DNA of 64,000 nucleotides from Macrostomum hystrix (taxonomy: Eukaryota > Platyhelminthes > Macrostomidae): the NCBI GenBank assembly GCA_950097015.1, contig CATNEN010000033.1, positions 2,232,001 through 2,296,000 on the forward strand, read 5' to 3'. Position numbers and translations under genes: made by a program. This document shows positions 37,101 through 51,300 of the stretch, piece after piece (the stretch's first letter is position 1; every line of letters begins with the position of its first letter). The notes under the pieces are model-generated. The model ran no database searches. It was not told the origin of the DNA and saw only the letters and a list, made by a program, of their open reading frames with translations.

Positions 37101-40100
37101 GAAAGAATAGTCTATGGTAGAATCGTTCAGGGTTCGGTAGGCGAGCGACGAACAACTTGAACTACTACGTAATTTATGATTGGCCAGGTAGTCTGGTAGT
37201 CCATGATTGGCCAGATAGTCTGGTAGTTCATGATTGGCCAGATAGTCTGGTAGTTCATGATTGGCCAGTTAGTCTGGTAGTCATGATTGGCCAGGTAGTC
37301 TGGTAGTTCATGATTGGCCAGGTAGTCTGGTAGTTCATGATTGGCCAGGTAGTCTGGTAGTTCATGATTGGCCAGGTAGTCTGGTAGTTCATGATTGGCC
37401 AGGTAGTCTGGTAGTTCAAAATGCGGCAGGTGGATGGATTTAACGAGCTCGCACAGTTTCCAACCGCCCTGCCCGTGTTACCGCTCGCCTTGCCTGTTTG
37501 CAGTGCACAGCCTTCTACGCGGCAGTTGGATGCGAGAGGGACTAGTAAAAGTTTGCTTTGCAGGAGTGTCAGCCGCCGGCTCAAGTTCGTTGCCTTTCCC
37601 ACAATTTTTTGTGTGCTTTCCCACGATCGACTAGTGTTTCGATCACAGTTTTTTGTTTTTTTTCCTAGAAATTTACTGTTAAATTTCACAGCTGTGGGCT
37701 TTGAATTTCTTTTCTTTTTAAAGCAATATCTGTATTTCTCAAATCTGACTTACACCTGTCTCTGTGCAGATTTACCTATCACTAAGCAGTTGTTTATTAG
37801 AACTAGCTTCATTAAATCAGTTGAAAAGCTTCTGTTGGGTTCACGTGCTGTCAGTTAACAGGTTGACAGGTCAAAAATCTGCGACTGCTAATTTTCAGTT
37901 TTGCACATTTTCATGCCAATCTTACCGCTCCTAAAATGCTTTATGCTTCTACTCATGTTGCGAATATGCTCAAAAGTTCTCAAGAAGTTGTTAGCTGAGC
38001 TGCTTTTTGTTGCCCCGCACCTCCCGTGTTACTAAATGTGCGAGTACGTAGCGCCCGCAGCATCGCAGTTATCAGCTCCGCCATTAAATGCTTCTAGCGA
38101 GCATCGATTGCTGCTGCTGAGCAGCAGGCGGTTGCGTGTTGCTATGGAAGTTCACAAAATCACTCTGCAATTCACTCTGCAGTTCACACAGGTGTCACTC
38201 ATTATACTCTGCAGTTCACACAGGTGTCACTCATTATACTCTGCAGTTCACACAGGTGTCACTCATTATACTCTGCAGTTCAACACACAGGTGTCACTCA
38301 TTATACTCTGCAGTTCACACAGGTGTCACTCATTATACTCTGCAGTTCACACAGGTGTCACTCATTATACTCTGCAGTTCACACAGGTGTCACTCATTAC
38401 ACTCTGCAGTTCACACAGGTGTCACTCATTATACTCTGCAGTTCACACAGGTGTCACTCATTATACTCTGCAGTTCACACAGGTGTCACTCATTATACTC
38501 TGCAGTTCACACAGGTGTCTCTCATTACACTAGGATGTGAACATTGAGCATCGCTTGTGAGCGCGCGTCGGCGGCTTCAGCAAACTCCGCTTTTGAGCCC
38601 GAGCTAGTGAGAAGTAGTTAAGCGTCAAGCAATTATGAGAAGCTAGCTGCTTTGCATTCAACATATCGCCTGCCAGCCACTTTAGTTGCAGTACATGGCG
38701 ATGATAATAATGACACGAGTCCCTCTCATGAGTCCAATATTACTCGCAACTTATTTCTCTAAAAGCCTACTATTTCACATTTTGAAGCTACTAATGAGTA
38801 ATTTTTTTTCCAAAGAACAAGCCAGTCTATTTGAGTAGTCTGTACTCATAACTTTTGTTACTACTGACAACGCTTGGGTAGAAAGTATGTTCGATTAACT
38901 ATTAAATTATATAATTTATCGATAAGCTATGCCTCAGAATAAAGTGAACTCATGTGTGATAGTATGATTGAGTATGCTGAAATATCATCATCAATGAGCT
39001 AAATGCAAAATATAATTTAATATATACTGCCCGCTTACATTGATAAACAGTCATTTTCAATGTTTAACATGCTTCAGTGAATTAATGTGCGTAATCGGCT
39101 TTTTATTAATTTTATCCGAGCCAAAACAGTTTAGGCGCAGGCAGCGCAAGCCGCAGTAGGTGCAGTGTGTGCAGCATTCCTGCTTGACTGCAAATTGAAA
39201 TTGTAATGAGCCTAACTCTTGTGCCCTCCCGCTCCTGCTTTGACTGCGCGTCAAACATTTTAGACCGACTCCAGGACACACTCGAGGGCATCAAGAGCGA
39301 GGTCAGTTTGGTCTTCACGTTTTCGCATTCCTGTGTAAATCTGTGTCACTGACACTCCACTGTCACTCCACTGCCTTCTGTCACTCCACTGCCTTCTGTC
39401 ACTCCACTGCCTTCTGTCACTCCACTACCTTCTGTCACTCCACTGCCTTCTGTCACTCCACTGCCTTCTGTCACTCCACTGCCTTCTGTCACTCCCCTAC
39501 CTTCTGTCACTCCACTGCCTTCTGTCACTCCACTACCTTCTGTCACTCCACTGCCTTCTGTCACTCCACTACCTTCTGTCACTCCACTGCCTTCTGTCAC
39601 TCCACTACCTTCTGTCACTCCACTGCCTTCTGTCACTCCACTGCCTTCTGTCACTCCACTGCCTTCTGTCACTCCCCTACCTCCTCTGTCACCCCTCTGC
39701 CTCCTCTGTCACTCCACTGCCTCCTCTGTCACTTGCCTGCCTCCTCTGTCACCCCACTGCTTCCTCTGTCACTCCACTGCCTCCTCTGGCACTCCCCTGC
39801 CTCCTGTGGCACTCCACTGCCTCCTCTGGCACTCCCCTGCCTCCTGTGGCACTCCACTGCCTCCTCTATCACTCACCTGCCTCCTGTGGCACTCCCCTGC
39901 CTCCTCTGTCACTCCAGTGCCTCCTGTCACTCCCCTGCCTCCTATGTCACTCCAAGCCCATTTTCCACCCTATGCATCGCGCAGTACGTTACAAAGTGGC
40001 TCAACGAAGTGTACCGGCTGCACCTGGAGATCGTTCTATCTGTACTTTTACCGCATCCACCGGACTATGCCAGGGTTGGCGGCTACTGGTGAGTGCCTTT

Positions 40101-43100
40101 TTGAGAGCATAGCCTGTACTTTTTAGTTTTTAGCGGCCATGTTGGTTCTGACCACCGCGGCTCACCGGACGCCACTGCCCCCTCCCCAGGAACCTGTCCA
40201 GCAGTCGCACCGACATCATCCAGGAGGGCCTTGGCCGCATCCTCAGCCTTGTCCAGTACGACTGCATCATCACATTCGATGTGTGGAACTACACGATGCC
40301 ATTCTGGCTGGAAGCCATTCGCACTGAGGTACCGCTCGAGGAGCTGCCGAGGCTGAGCATGGTGATGCGGAAGCTGTACGACCTGCACAGTGGCCCGTTT
40401 CCCTGCATGGCCTCCAAGCTGTTCAACTTTGCTGCTGAGCGCTTCGACCAGACCACAGTGGCCGTGCAGGACCAGGTGAGCAGCTGGCCTGGGGTTCCGA
40501 ACTCAAGAAACTTTCGTAATGTAAAGGGAAAATCGTAGAACAGAAAACAGTAAAACTGAAAGTATTTTTTAAAGTCCCATTTAAAATCGCTTATTGAAAA
40601 ATCCCATTCAAGATCCAATTCCATTCCATTCCATGCCATTTCATTCCATTTTATTCCCTTTTATTCAATTCTATTCCTTTCCATTCCATTCCATTCTATT
40701 CCGTTCGATTTCAATCCATTCCGTTCGATTTCAATCATTTCCGTTCCATTCCATTCCATTCCATTCCATTCCATTCCATTCCATTCCATTCCATTCCATT
40801 CCATTCCATCTCCGCAGGTGCTGTCTTGGCTGCGCATCTTGACCGACCTGCGCGTGCCAATCCAAATCCTGGAGCTGCTGCCGATGTTTCGCAAGGGCGT
40901 CGAGTCGCTGTTGAACCCGGCAGCCGCTGCCGCCGCGGCCGCTGCAGCCGCCGCCGAATTCGACGATGATCACGAAGCGCACGTCCGGCCGGACGAGGCG
41001 TCGACAGCGGCCGGCGGCAGCTCCAGCAGTCAGGCTTCGGCGCCATTTGCTGGCGCCACGGGCGGCGCTGGCTGCAGCGCCACCGCCGCAGCGTCGAGCG
41101 CCGGCTACCGAGCCCTGCCCTGCTACATCGAGATGCTGCGCATCAGCCTGCAGCACCTGGTTGAGGAGCGCGACCTTCCCACCGTGCTGGAGTGCCCACC
41201 GTCACGCGGCTGGGATCTCAACAATGAGACCTCCAAGCAACTGATGGGGCTACTGCTGTTGATGCTGAGTGCTGCCTGGGATGGCAGGCACAGCTGTCGC
41301 AACGATTCGGCCGCTGTTGATTGCCAATTCTGTCGCGAGTGCCGCCTGTGGCATCAGTACGCAGCCTGCGTGCTGAAATTCATTGCGCCCGCCAAGCCTA
41401 AGCGCCTGCCTGTGAAGGACTTGCCAGAGGTTGCGCCCGCGCAGCCAGCGGCACCGCCGACATCAGCAGCTCAGTCTGACGATCGCCGGGCCTCGAAGAC
41501 TTCCCAATCGCAGCTGCCATCGGACAGCATTGATGTCATAGCCGCTTCTGCGTCCGCATCTGCGCCTGGACCATCTGGCATAGCAGCCGCCTCCCTGGCT
41601 TCGACATCCGGGGCTTCGACTTCTGCGGCTTCAATCTCAGGCAGCCGTGGTGGGGGAGCTGCTGCTCCGCCTAGCTGGGAGGCCTACCCAATGGACGAAA
41701 ACTGCCTGCCTGAGGAGGACGAGACCAAGGCAGACGAGGAGCCGACGGAGGACCAGCAGCAGGAGCCGGTGTTCGCCGATGCCCACTTGCCGGTGCACCT
41801 GCGTCTGGTGCGGGCTCTGCTCAAGGTGAGCATCGTTGGCTCATACAAAATAATGTTATTACGTATTTAAAAGTAGTGTTTCACCTTTGAGCAATAAAGA
41901 ATCTTGACTGATCGCATCCTAACCTCGAAGGAGTTGGAGTCTCAGACTGACATGGAGGTCACTCTGAGCATTCTGTCATCGCTGAGCTACCTATGCCTCC
42001 ATTGTCACGCGATTTACAAAGCGCAGGAAGACAACAAAGAATTTGTACAATTTGTGCTCAAATATCAGTTCATACCTACGTGAGTACCGTTTCAGACTCG
42101 GTGTAACAGTTCTATTCAAGAAGCAAAATTATCTCTCCCGATCTCCGCGCTTGTCCAGGCTGTGGAAGCTGTTGAAGGCGGAGAACTCCGCGCTGGCTGG
42201 CGGCCTGGTGTCGCTGCTGTTGCACTGCCTTGCGCTGCACTCGGGCGCTGAGGTGTTCTGGTCCATCCTGGAGCGAGAGTTCACTAGCGAAAGCTGGCGC
42301 ACCCGATTCGATGCGGTTGAGAAGGTGAAAATGGGAGGGCGTAAAACGACTTTTTGAGTCTTTCAGATTCCTAGAATGCGGAAAGTTTACTGTCCATGAA
42401 CATTGTTGCCATATTCAGGTGACGGTAATCTGTCGCGAGATGTCCCCAGAGTGCCTGAAGGCCTCCTACGTTGTGATGACCTCTCTGGCCCACGCGTTCA
42501 GCAACCTGATTGGCTCGCTGGACGATATTAACACGGCTGTTGCTCAGCGGGCCCAACTCTACCTGGAGACTGTGAAGCAGAGCTCGCTGCGCTGCATGAT
42601 CCAGTGCCTGGAGGCTCAGTTCGACTCGGTGATTAACGACCGCACCCTCATACTGCAGCGCATCTACCAGCTCAGCTGCGCGCTCAAAGACGCCCCAGTT
42701 CTCACCTGGGACTTTTTCATGGCCCGCTTCGACGCTCTGTCGTTGGAGGCCCAGCTGGATCTGGAGAGTCGAGGCGACATCGCCTGCGCCACGGGTGAGA
42801 GGGCGCTCGGAGACATGGGGGCGGACTGAGCAAGGTGTGATCAGCTGTGAGATATCTGAGACCTGTTAGTAATGATCGCAAGTGTCTCTCACTGGGCCTT
42901 GTGATAGCTCTGTACACAATAATCACGGCTCAGGGACGGCTCAGGCATCCGTGGATGCCGGCTCAGGGACTTTAGAGTTTGTGTTGATGCATTGGAGGGG
43001 CCTGCCCCACCCGCAGACATCTCTGGCAACAGCAATCGCGACTCGGAGGCCTTCATGCGCAAGTACAACCGGGCCAGATTTGCCGTCGCCCGCACCGACA

Positions 43101-46100
43101 GCGTCCGGTCCGTCAGCTCGTCGGCCTTTGTGAAGCCGCCCTATCGCAGGGCCTGCTCAGTGCCAATGCACCTTCTGAGCAGGCCTGGCAAAGCTACGGC
43201 TGCTGGACACAAAGGTCAGTTGGCTCAGGTGATGGGGAGGAGATTCTGGACCCGGTCGCGGGTGCTAAGCTCTTTTTGGTGGTGGCGGCAGCGCTCTGTA
43301 ACTATTGTGCTGTCTAGCAATGATGTGAAACCGCCTTGCGCAAGCAGTATGTGGTGCTAGACGGAGTCTTTCGTTACTATAACTATCTTTCTGTTTATTG
43401 TGTCTGTGTAAGGGTCTTGTTTGGCAAGGATTCCGGGTGAAATCTTTGTCTCAATCATAAATTTATTGATTTCATTTTTACGTGATAGATTCAGTTTACA
43501 AGTAATTACTAAATGGTATGTGTACCATCGGTTTCTACATATACGTCTCAGTGTTATAATCTCTTCATGTACTAACTGTAAAACTACCTGTAAACTGGCA
43601 GTTCGCAGAGGACATTGTCCCTGGTTTTCGTTCGTATTTAGTGTTTTTGTTTTCTTTCGCGTTCAGCAGCAGTTTATTTGAGCGGCATCGGCGCAATGCC
43701 AGTTCGGCGTCCTACACTCCGTCACTCTCATCCTTCTACCTCTTTTCTTTGTTTCGAAGTAAATCATTAATTACAATTTTTCATTATCCCCAAAATTTGC
43801 TATTTTGCCTCGCGCTCGAATCAGATGAAGACGTCGAAGAGGATGAACAGCAGCAGGAGCAGCAGCAGCAGCAGCAGCTGTTGATGTCCTTAGTGGACGA
43901 GGCTGCGGCTGCGGCGGCAGCGGCTGCAGCCGGCTGTGTGTCGCAGCCTCCGCCAGCCATAATGCGCCGCTGCTTCACAGCCAGCCACCTAAGGCCGCCC
44001 TGTAAAGCACAAGTGTTATCTCATTTATTATACATTATTTTTAGTCTCACTGAGTTTCACTGATCAAATGGTTTCTGGAGAACATCCTTGAGATCATAAT
44101 TCTTTAGCTTGGAGAAATTCAAAATTACTGGATTAGTCTAAAACAGTTAACAATAGAAAGACCCAAACCGAATGACCGATTTTCGTGAAAGTCCACCATA
44201 TGGACCACATATATCCGACCTTTATTACGATAAACTATATAATCAATAAAATATAATAATAAAAAATTGCCGACAAGGTTACAAAGTGAGATTTTGTGAG
44301 CAGAATAATTATCCTTATGTTAGGGGATTTTGCCACCAGAAACGCGAACGCAAAGACATGAACATTTAATTTAGTCCATGGAGGGGGATTGAAAACTTCA
44401 CGTTTAATTACAGTAAGTTTGCGCCAGCATAAAAGGTGTCGAACTCAGTGAACTAACATGGGTTATTGTTAAACGCACTCCCGAATAAGGTAGGCTGGTG
44501 GCCCGCCATCTCGCTTTCTCACACATTCTACTGCCAGTCTGTAGGATATTTCGCTGCACAATAACTTGCTGCACAGCACGCACTTGGCAACCCGGCGCGC
44601 CATTCAAACATTTGAAAATCACGAGTGCTTTGAGTCCCCGGGCATCGCTGTGCTGCACTTGCAGTGTGACAGTTGTTTTCTACACCTCCCGGCGGATCAC
44701 GTCTGTCTCCAAGCTATCTTCTTTTCTAGCTATCCTAATTAGATCAGCTTCTGGGTCTATCTGAACAGCACGATTTCAAACTGCTTAGCAATTTAAGCTG
44801 TTGCTGTGTGTGTGTTGCGGCTGTGTGCCTCTCTATGTACCAATGTTGTGCCCAGGTAACTTCAGTGACTGCGTCACCCGATTGTCGAGACCGTGTCCAG
44901 TGCAAATCAAGTCAAATGGTTTCTTTTTATAATTTAACTTAATGAATATATATGCTATTGTAGCTCAAAGTAATTTTTTCACGCATTTTATCCAACTGCA
45001 AAATGAAATAACAAAGCAACTTGTTTCATACCTGAATACCATTACCATTGTTTCATTAAATTTAAATGCTAACTTAGCTGGTGCACTGGGTAGCCGATTA
45101 AAATGCTACTAATTAACTCACACGATGGTAAGGAGCTGATATTGGGTCACGGAATCGAACCCTAGATAATAAGTGAACTACTCTTGCTTCCCTGCTCGCG
45201 AATGCAGACTCAATCCAGACAAAGCAGCTGCTTCTGCCGCTTTGGCCACACGTGTGTAAGTCCCCGTGTCGCATTTTGCATGGCTTCTGCAATTAATTAT
45301 ATTTGGCTCGCATGGCCGTTTTACATAGCAATGACCAGCCAGATTTTCGTCACGTACAGAAACGGACGAAAGTGGTTGGCTGCAGACTCGTTTACAACTC
45401 GTGTTGCATTGCGTTATTAAAATATGTTTTTTGGTTGTCACTCGGTTTCATCTTTCATCTTATTAGTGCTCATGTACTTAAAAACGACTGGGCTTTTATT
45501 TGTTTCTTTGGTTAATTTAGTTTTTCATAGATTTAATTTTTATTACCTTGACTATATAATACGCGCAGTTTGTAAGGAAGTATTTATAAATTTTAAAGTA
45601 GCCGATGAAGTGTGGGGCGGTGAACCGACTAATGAAAGCCGTCTGTGTCGCATGATTGTCGTAAAACGGAGAAGTCTCTAAATACGAGTAAGTTTTCTGT
45701 TTGTGATGACAAACCAAAGCCAGCAATTGGGTGTTAGCTAGTGTTCGGCTAGAAATTCTCACCGCTTTTTTTCACTGGAGACTAGTCTAGACTAGACTAG
45801 ACGTCGGATATTTTCATTTAGCGCGAAAAACGAACACTTAAGTACCCCCACCGGATTTCCTGCAACTGCGCGTTAAACCGAAAATGAATTAACCAACCCC
45901 TTTCCTACAATACTCATCAGTTCCGAATCTGTCAGACTATCTTTATTGGCAAGTAATCGATTTTCGAAGGGTTGTGTTTGTGAAATTGCGTAGCGTTGAT
46001 CCCGTGGCTAAATAATGTTGACCTTTGCTGACATAGTGAGTTCTACGCTGTGCTAGCTAGGTGCCTTGTACATACAAGGCCAGGTTAGGAATAAATGGCA

Positions 46101-48353
46101 TTTGAGGCGTCTACTCTAGTCTTTCATTGCTAAATCACTCACATTAACTAAGCGAAGCTATTCGAGTACGTAAATTTTTACACAGGAAAAGTTAAGCTTG
46201 TTTACGCCCGTACTTTTACGGGCCGTCCACTAAAAGTACTCGGCTAGCCGTCCACTAAAAGTACTCGGCTAGCAGTCCACTAAAAGTACTCGGCTAGCCG
46301 TCCACTAAAAGTACTCGGCTAGCCGTCCACTAAAAGTACTCGGCTAGCTGTCCACTAAAAGTACTCGGCTAGCTGTCCACTAAAAGTACTCGGCTAGCCG
46401 TCCACTAAAAGTAATCAACTAGTTTACTCTTAGCTATTCAGGAATTCGATATGTACGTTTTCGGAAGGAGTCCGAAATTTAGCCATTGGTAAGGGGCTCG
46501 TGCACCAAGCTAGCGCGCGTGTGCATGCTAAGCTGATTGCTAATCAAATGAAAGCGGAATTAATTCGAATTTCGAGTTACCTCGGCCCGATCAGTCGCGC
46601 GCAAGTTGCTCTTTCTTATCTTGATGCAGGGCGCCAGTCCCTTCCTTCTTTCTGTCACGCGAAGTAGATGATGAATTTACACAGCCTATTCTATGACATA
46701 GCTCGAGCTCTTTACATTTCAGTTCTACTGATTCAGTTTTCTCTTCATCATGAGATAGAATTGCCTATTGTAGCCATTCACTGCCGTGCTCTGGTTTATC
46801 CTGACACGCTCGTAGCCTGACGCCGAATTCGATAATCTGTCTAGAAACCTAGACTTTTAGTCGCCCTTTGTTCGGACCCGAACCTTGACAGCGCAGCTGC
46901 GGCCTATATAAATAAATAAGTACTTTTTAGTATTGGGCTGCCCGGATAGCACTGTGTGATGCAATCCACCCTGCAAATCGACAGTTGTATGAAGCATTAT
47001 AGCAGTGTTTTGACACAAAACCATTTTATAGTGTAATATATAGCCATAAGTCGCTGGGTGACTTTGTTAGCCCTGGTGGCTGGAAATAGGATATTGGTTT
47101 CTCATTAAAACAAATACTTCATTGGATTTGTACTTGAAATAGATTGATCGATATCTAGTTGAAATTGTTGCGGAATATATGTGGAGCCGATTGCATGATA
47201 ACTTGTATATTACAGTACAACGTGACATAACTAGATCTAATTGTTGCTTGTTTTTCTTATGAAGTCGGTATAATTTGAGTACTTGCAATATTCGCATTAA
47301 GTTTGTAACTTTGGTATTTAAGCTGGCTGAGATTTAGGCCTGCGGTTATTTCATATTTCAGTGTTTTTAGTTACGCTTCTAAATAACTGGCTTCTCTAAT
47401 TTTGCAACTTTTATTTCCCAATTAAAACATGTCGGACTTTGTGTAGCAGGTACGCCTGTTTCAGTGTCTGTTTGATTTTTTTCTCTGAGAATTCTTTCTA
47501 ACATTTTAAGTGGCTTTCATCAGATTAAGTTCCTATTTTACTAAAGCTTTACTCCGCTTTTAAGTGTTGCTTTACAGCTGTGGTACATTTGTTTAGCAGA
47601 AGAATGCCTCCTGCAGCTGCATCTCTTTCTTCATCTCTCCTTCATACGAGATTACATATTACTCGTAGTAGTGCATTTACTAAGCGCATTTCTCTGAATT
47701 TTAAACGACTTTCTTTGTAAACTTTAATATAATATATTAATTACTAGATAATATTAATACTAGTCTGTTGGTACATTCCTAGTACTGTTTAGTTACTTAG
47801 GTATTTCATAAATTTATTTATCATGCTTAGATATCCCTTTTAATTGTCGCATTTATAATTATGCAGCAGTATATTGTTTATACGAGCGAAATCTACGTAC
47901 AGACATTTATCACTGTGTATTTAGTGCGTACACCACAGCATACTTTAAATGCTGGGTGCCAAATGAGCTCCTGCGATCTCCCTGTAGTTTGCATAAGCTG
48001 CTTGAAGACCAGCTTGATGGCTCGAATAACTTTCGCTCAGATACTGAAAAGCAAACCGCATTTTCTTGCTCAATAGGTATTTATGATACTCGTAAACATG
48101 CCAGCATTGAATGAAATCAGCAGTTTCCAGAGTAATCGATGGTCTCTTGTAAGCGCGAGCTCGTGTCGCCCACTCGATAATAATCCTAAGAATAGTGGCT
48201 GATTGTGCAATCGATGAATTATCTCCCCATAGTGTCCTGGTCCATTGGTGTGGCCATCAACCCAGCTGAACTCATGCACTGGGATCTGCCAGTGCGTAGC
48301 CGTCTTAGCCGTCAAATGCCACTCTTGGCCTACAACCGCCTGCTACTTGCCGC

Positions 48354-48399
<46 letters not shown>

Positions 48400-51300
48400 C
48401 CGAATTCGTGCGACTTACCAAGCGTCGATGCAGGAGGTTCTTAGCCCCAGCTCCTTTGAATATTGCCTATTGCAGCCTATGGCCTGAATTCCCACTCTCT
48501 ATTATTCGATTTGCACGCAATGGGGTGGCACGCCAGGAATGACAAAGTGTACTTTACGCATTTTCGTTCGGCATTTGAATATTCTATTATTTGAACGGAC
48601 CAGCCATGCAACCAACCCAACAGTCCCCGAATTAACATTAACTCGGGAATTGTGTTTATGCATTTTCCCTGAGATTATTAGCTTCAAACTGAGAATTAAC
48701 TAACTCCGAATTCGGTTCTCATATTATCGAATTCTTTTTTTTTAGTTTTTGCAGTGACATTCCTTTCAAAATTTACCAGTTGCCAATCTGTTTGCCAGCA
48801 GAAAAACTCCCAGTTTGAAGTGCAAACCCCCGAACATTGTGCCTGACATGGCTTAGCTGCATCGCATATTTATAATTTTATTTTCTTATTTCCTGACATA
48901 CCGAGATTGGATACGTATTGTAGACCTATGACTGGCAGTTCAGGCTCATCTTGTGCTCACTTCAACTTGAGCTCTCCCGGCTCCTGCTAGGCTGCCTTGG
49001 GCTGCCGAGCCGTAGAACTCATTCTCTCTCTCTGTGCTCAGCTCCTGCTCCCAAATTCTCTTCCCTTCTCCCCCTAGTTCCTCCTCAGCCCAACCGGTTT
49101 CTGCTTTCGGCCTCGCTAACCAAGCCTACTCCTCAAATCCTCACGATCGGACCCGTTGCCTCCGGGCAAACGAGGACGCGGGAGCTACCGAGCGAAGGGA
49201 CAATGTACTTTTATCCCGCCATCCTAAAACTCCTTTTTCCTCATCGGTTCTGCAAGGGAAATTATCCTAGCCATTTTCCTACTTCACTAATCGAGTAGTA
49301 AACTATGCAAATCTGTGATTTTCTGTTTAGAGATCTAAAAATGCAATATAACGAAAATCATTTAGGTTAAGCTGTGAACTTTAGCATAAAAACTGAGTCT
49401 CGTAAATGCACAAAAATATGCTCGTAAGTTTTATCGATACAAATTAGCATGTAAAAGATTATCTTATAGAAATTAAGAGCTATCCTACAATGAATTAGTT
49501 TTCATTGATCTTCATTGAGCTTAGCGCATCATCCCGTAAGTTAGTGCCGACAAAAGGCATAATGACCAATGGACCTCGTCCAACTAACCCACCCCAGATT
49601 CTAATCAACTGTCAACCAACCACCCGCCCACCCTTCAAACATCCGCGCCCGCCGCTGGCAGACGTGCCCAAGGACAAGCAGTACACCAGGCAGGCCTCGG
49701 CCCCGCTATTCTCCGTTGGCCGGCGAAAATCCAAGAACGCCTTGGGCGCCATCAGCAGCTTTGTCATGTCCGGTGAGTCGGCTTGCTTACACCTTTATGG
49801 AACTCGAATACTGCAGTGTCACAGTGTGTCTCATTGTATCCCAGTGTCCACCCCACACTCACTTCATAATCATATTTAATTTGACCACAACTAATACTTA
49901 TTTTACATAGTTTTTTAGCATTGTTTCTCAAGTTTTTAGTAATAAAAATCAGTGCTATAAGGCGGCTGTGATGCTTTTAGATATGAGTTTCGCCAACATT
50001 AATTCCTAACTACTAAAAGTACATGTGAACTAACCGCCATCACTGCCACCGTCAGAGCCTAGCAGGTCTCACAGTTCCACTAAGCAGCCTGGTAATTTGA
50101 TCTGATGCGAATTAAGGAGATCTATAGCCAGCAGTCCGATTTGTTTCATCTCGTATCTTGCCGCGCCTTGGCAACAAGTGAAAGCAAAACTAGTGTTTCT
50201 ATTTCTATGAACTATTCTGAATTATACTAAGCTGAAAATGCAGTAACTGCTATGCGAGCTTTCTTTTTCACGAAGCATTTGTTGAATATACAAATGATCT
50301 ATCATATTTTTGTTTGCCTTCTCGCATTCCGTTGTTGCTCATCTCATTAAACGTCAGTTCTCTGTCTATGATTTTCTTTCGCAAAATGTAAGTCAGATAG
50401 GCACGTACCAATGTCTCCAATAAAACTTTCTAGTTTTACAGAGAAATGATAATAAAACGGCCCAAATAAGGACAACACAAAAAGTCTCTGCCCCAGTTGG
50501 ATAAAACAGCCCTAAAACTGTACTAAGGGGCCGCACTAAAAGGCAGATTAGGCGATGTGTCTCTTCTGTATGTGTGATGAAGTAAAGCAATGACATGTTA
50601 TTGACTCTGCATCAGCTATTAATATTAGGCGATGTGTCTCTTCTGTATGTGTGATGAAGTAAAGCAATGACATGTTATTGACTCTGCATCAGCTATTAAT
50701 ATTAGGCGATGTGTCTCTTCTGTATGTGTGATGAAGTAAAGCAATGACATGTTATTGACTCTGCATCAGCTATTAATATTAGGCCCAAGAAAAAATCTAA
50801 ACTGCGCAGCGCTTAACTGATTTTCGCTGCGACTCTGGTGCGCGAGTGTCTGAACTCAAAATGTACTTTTGTGTTAGTGCATGTGTACTGTTGCGTAATT
50901 TAGATGCACTAGTAGAAGTACATTATACTAGTGCACACTTATTGCGTCACAGTAACAGTAAGCATTGGTAATCTTGACTGCAGTCTATTCTACCAATATA
51001 TTGTACTTCCCAGTCCCATCAGAAATATCATTCGTTTTAGCACTGCCTTTGAAGTTTCCGTTTTCTACGTCTTCGATTCTATAGTTGATCTTTAAATTTT
51101 CTTAGTTTTAAACACTGCCTAGACTGCTCATTATTTCATATTTTTCTTATTCACTTAATCTATAAAACTCCACTCAAGCACTGAATCTAATACTCACGTG
51201 AATCTGCAGCTATAAACAACAGGTGATATTCTTGACTAGCTGGTGACACCCCTGTTGAACAGGTGACACCCCTGTTAAACAGGTGACACCCCTGTTGAAC

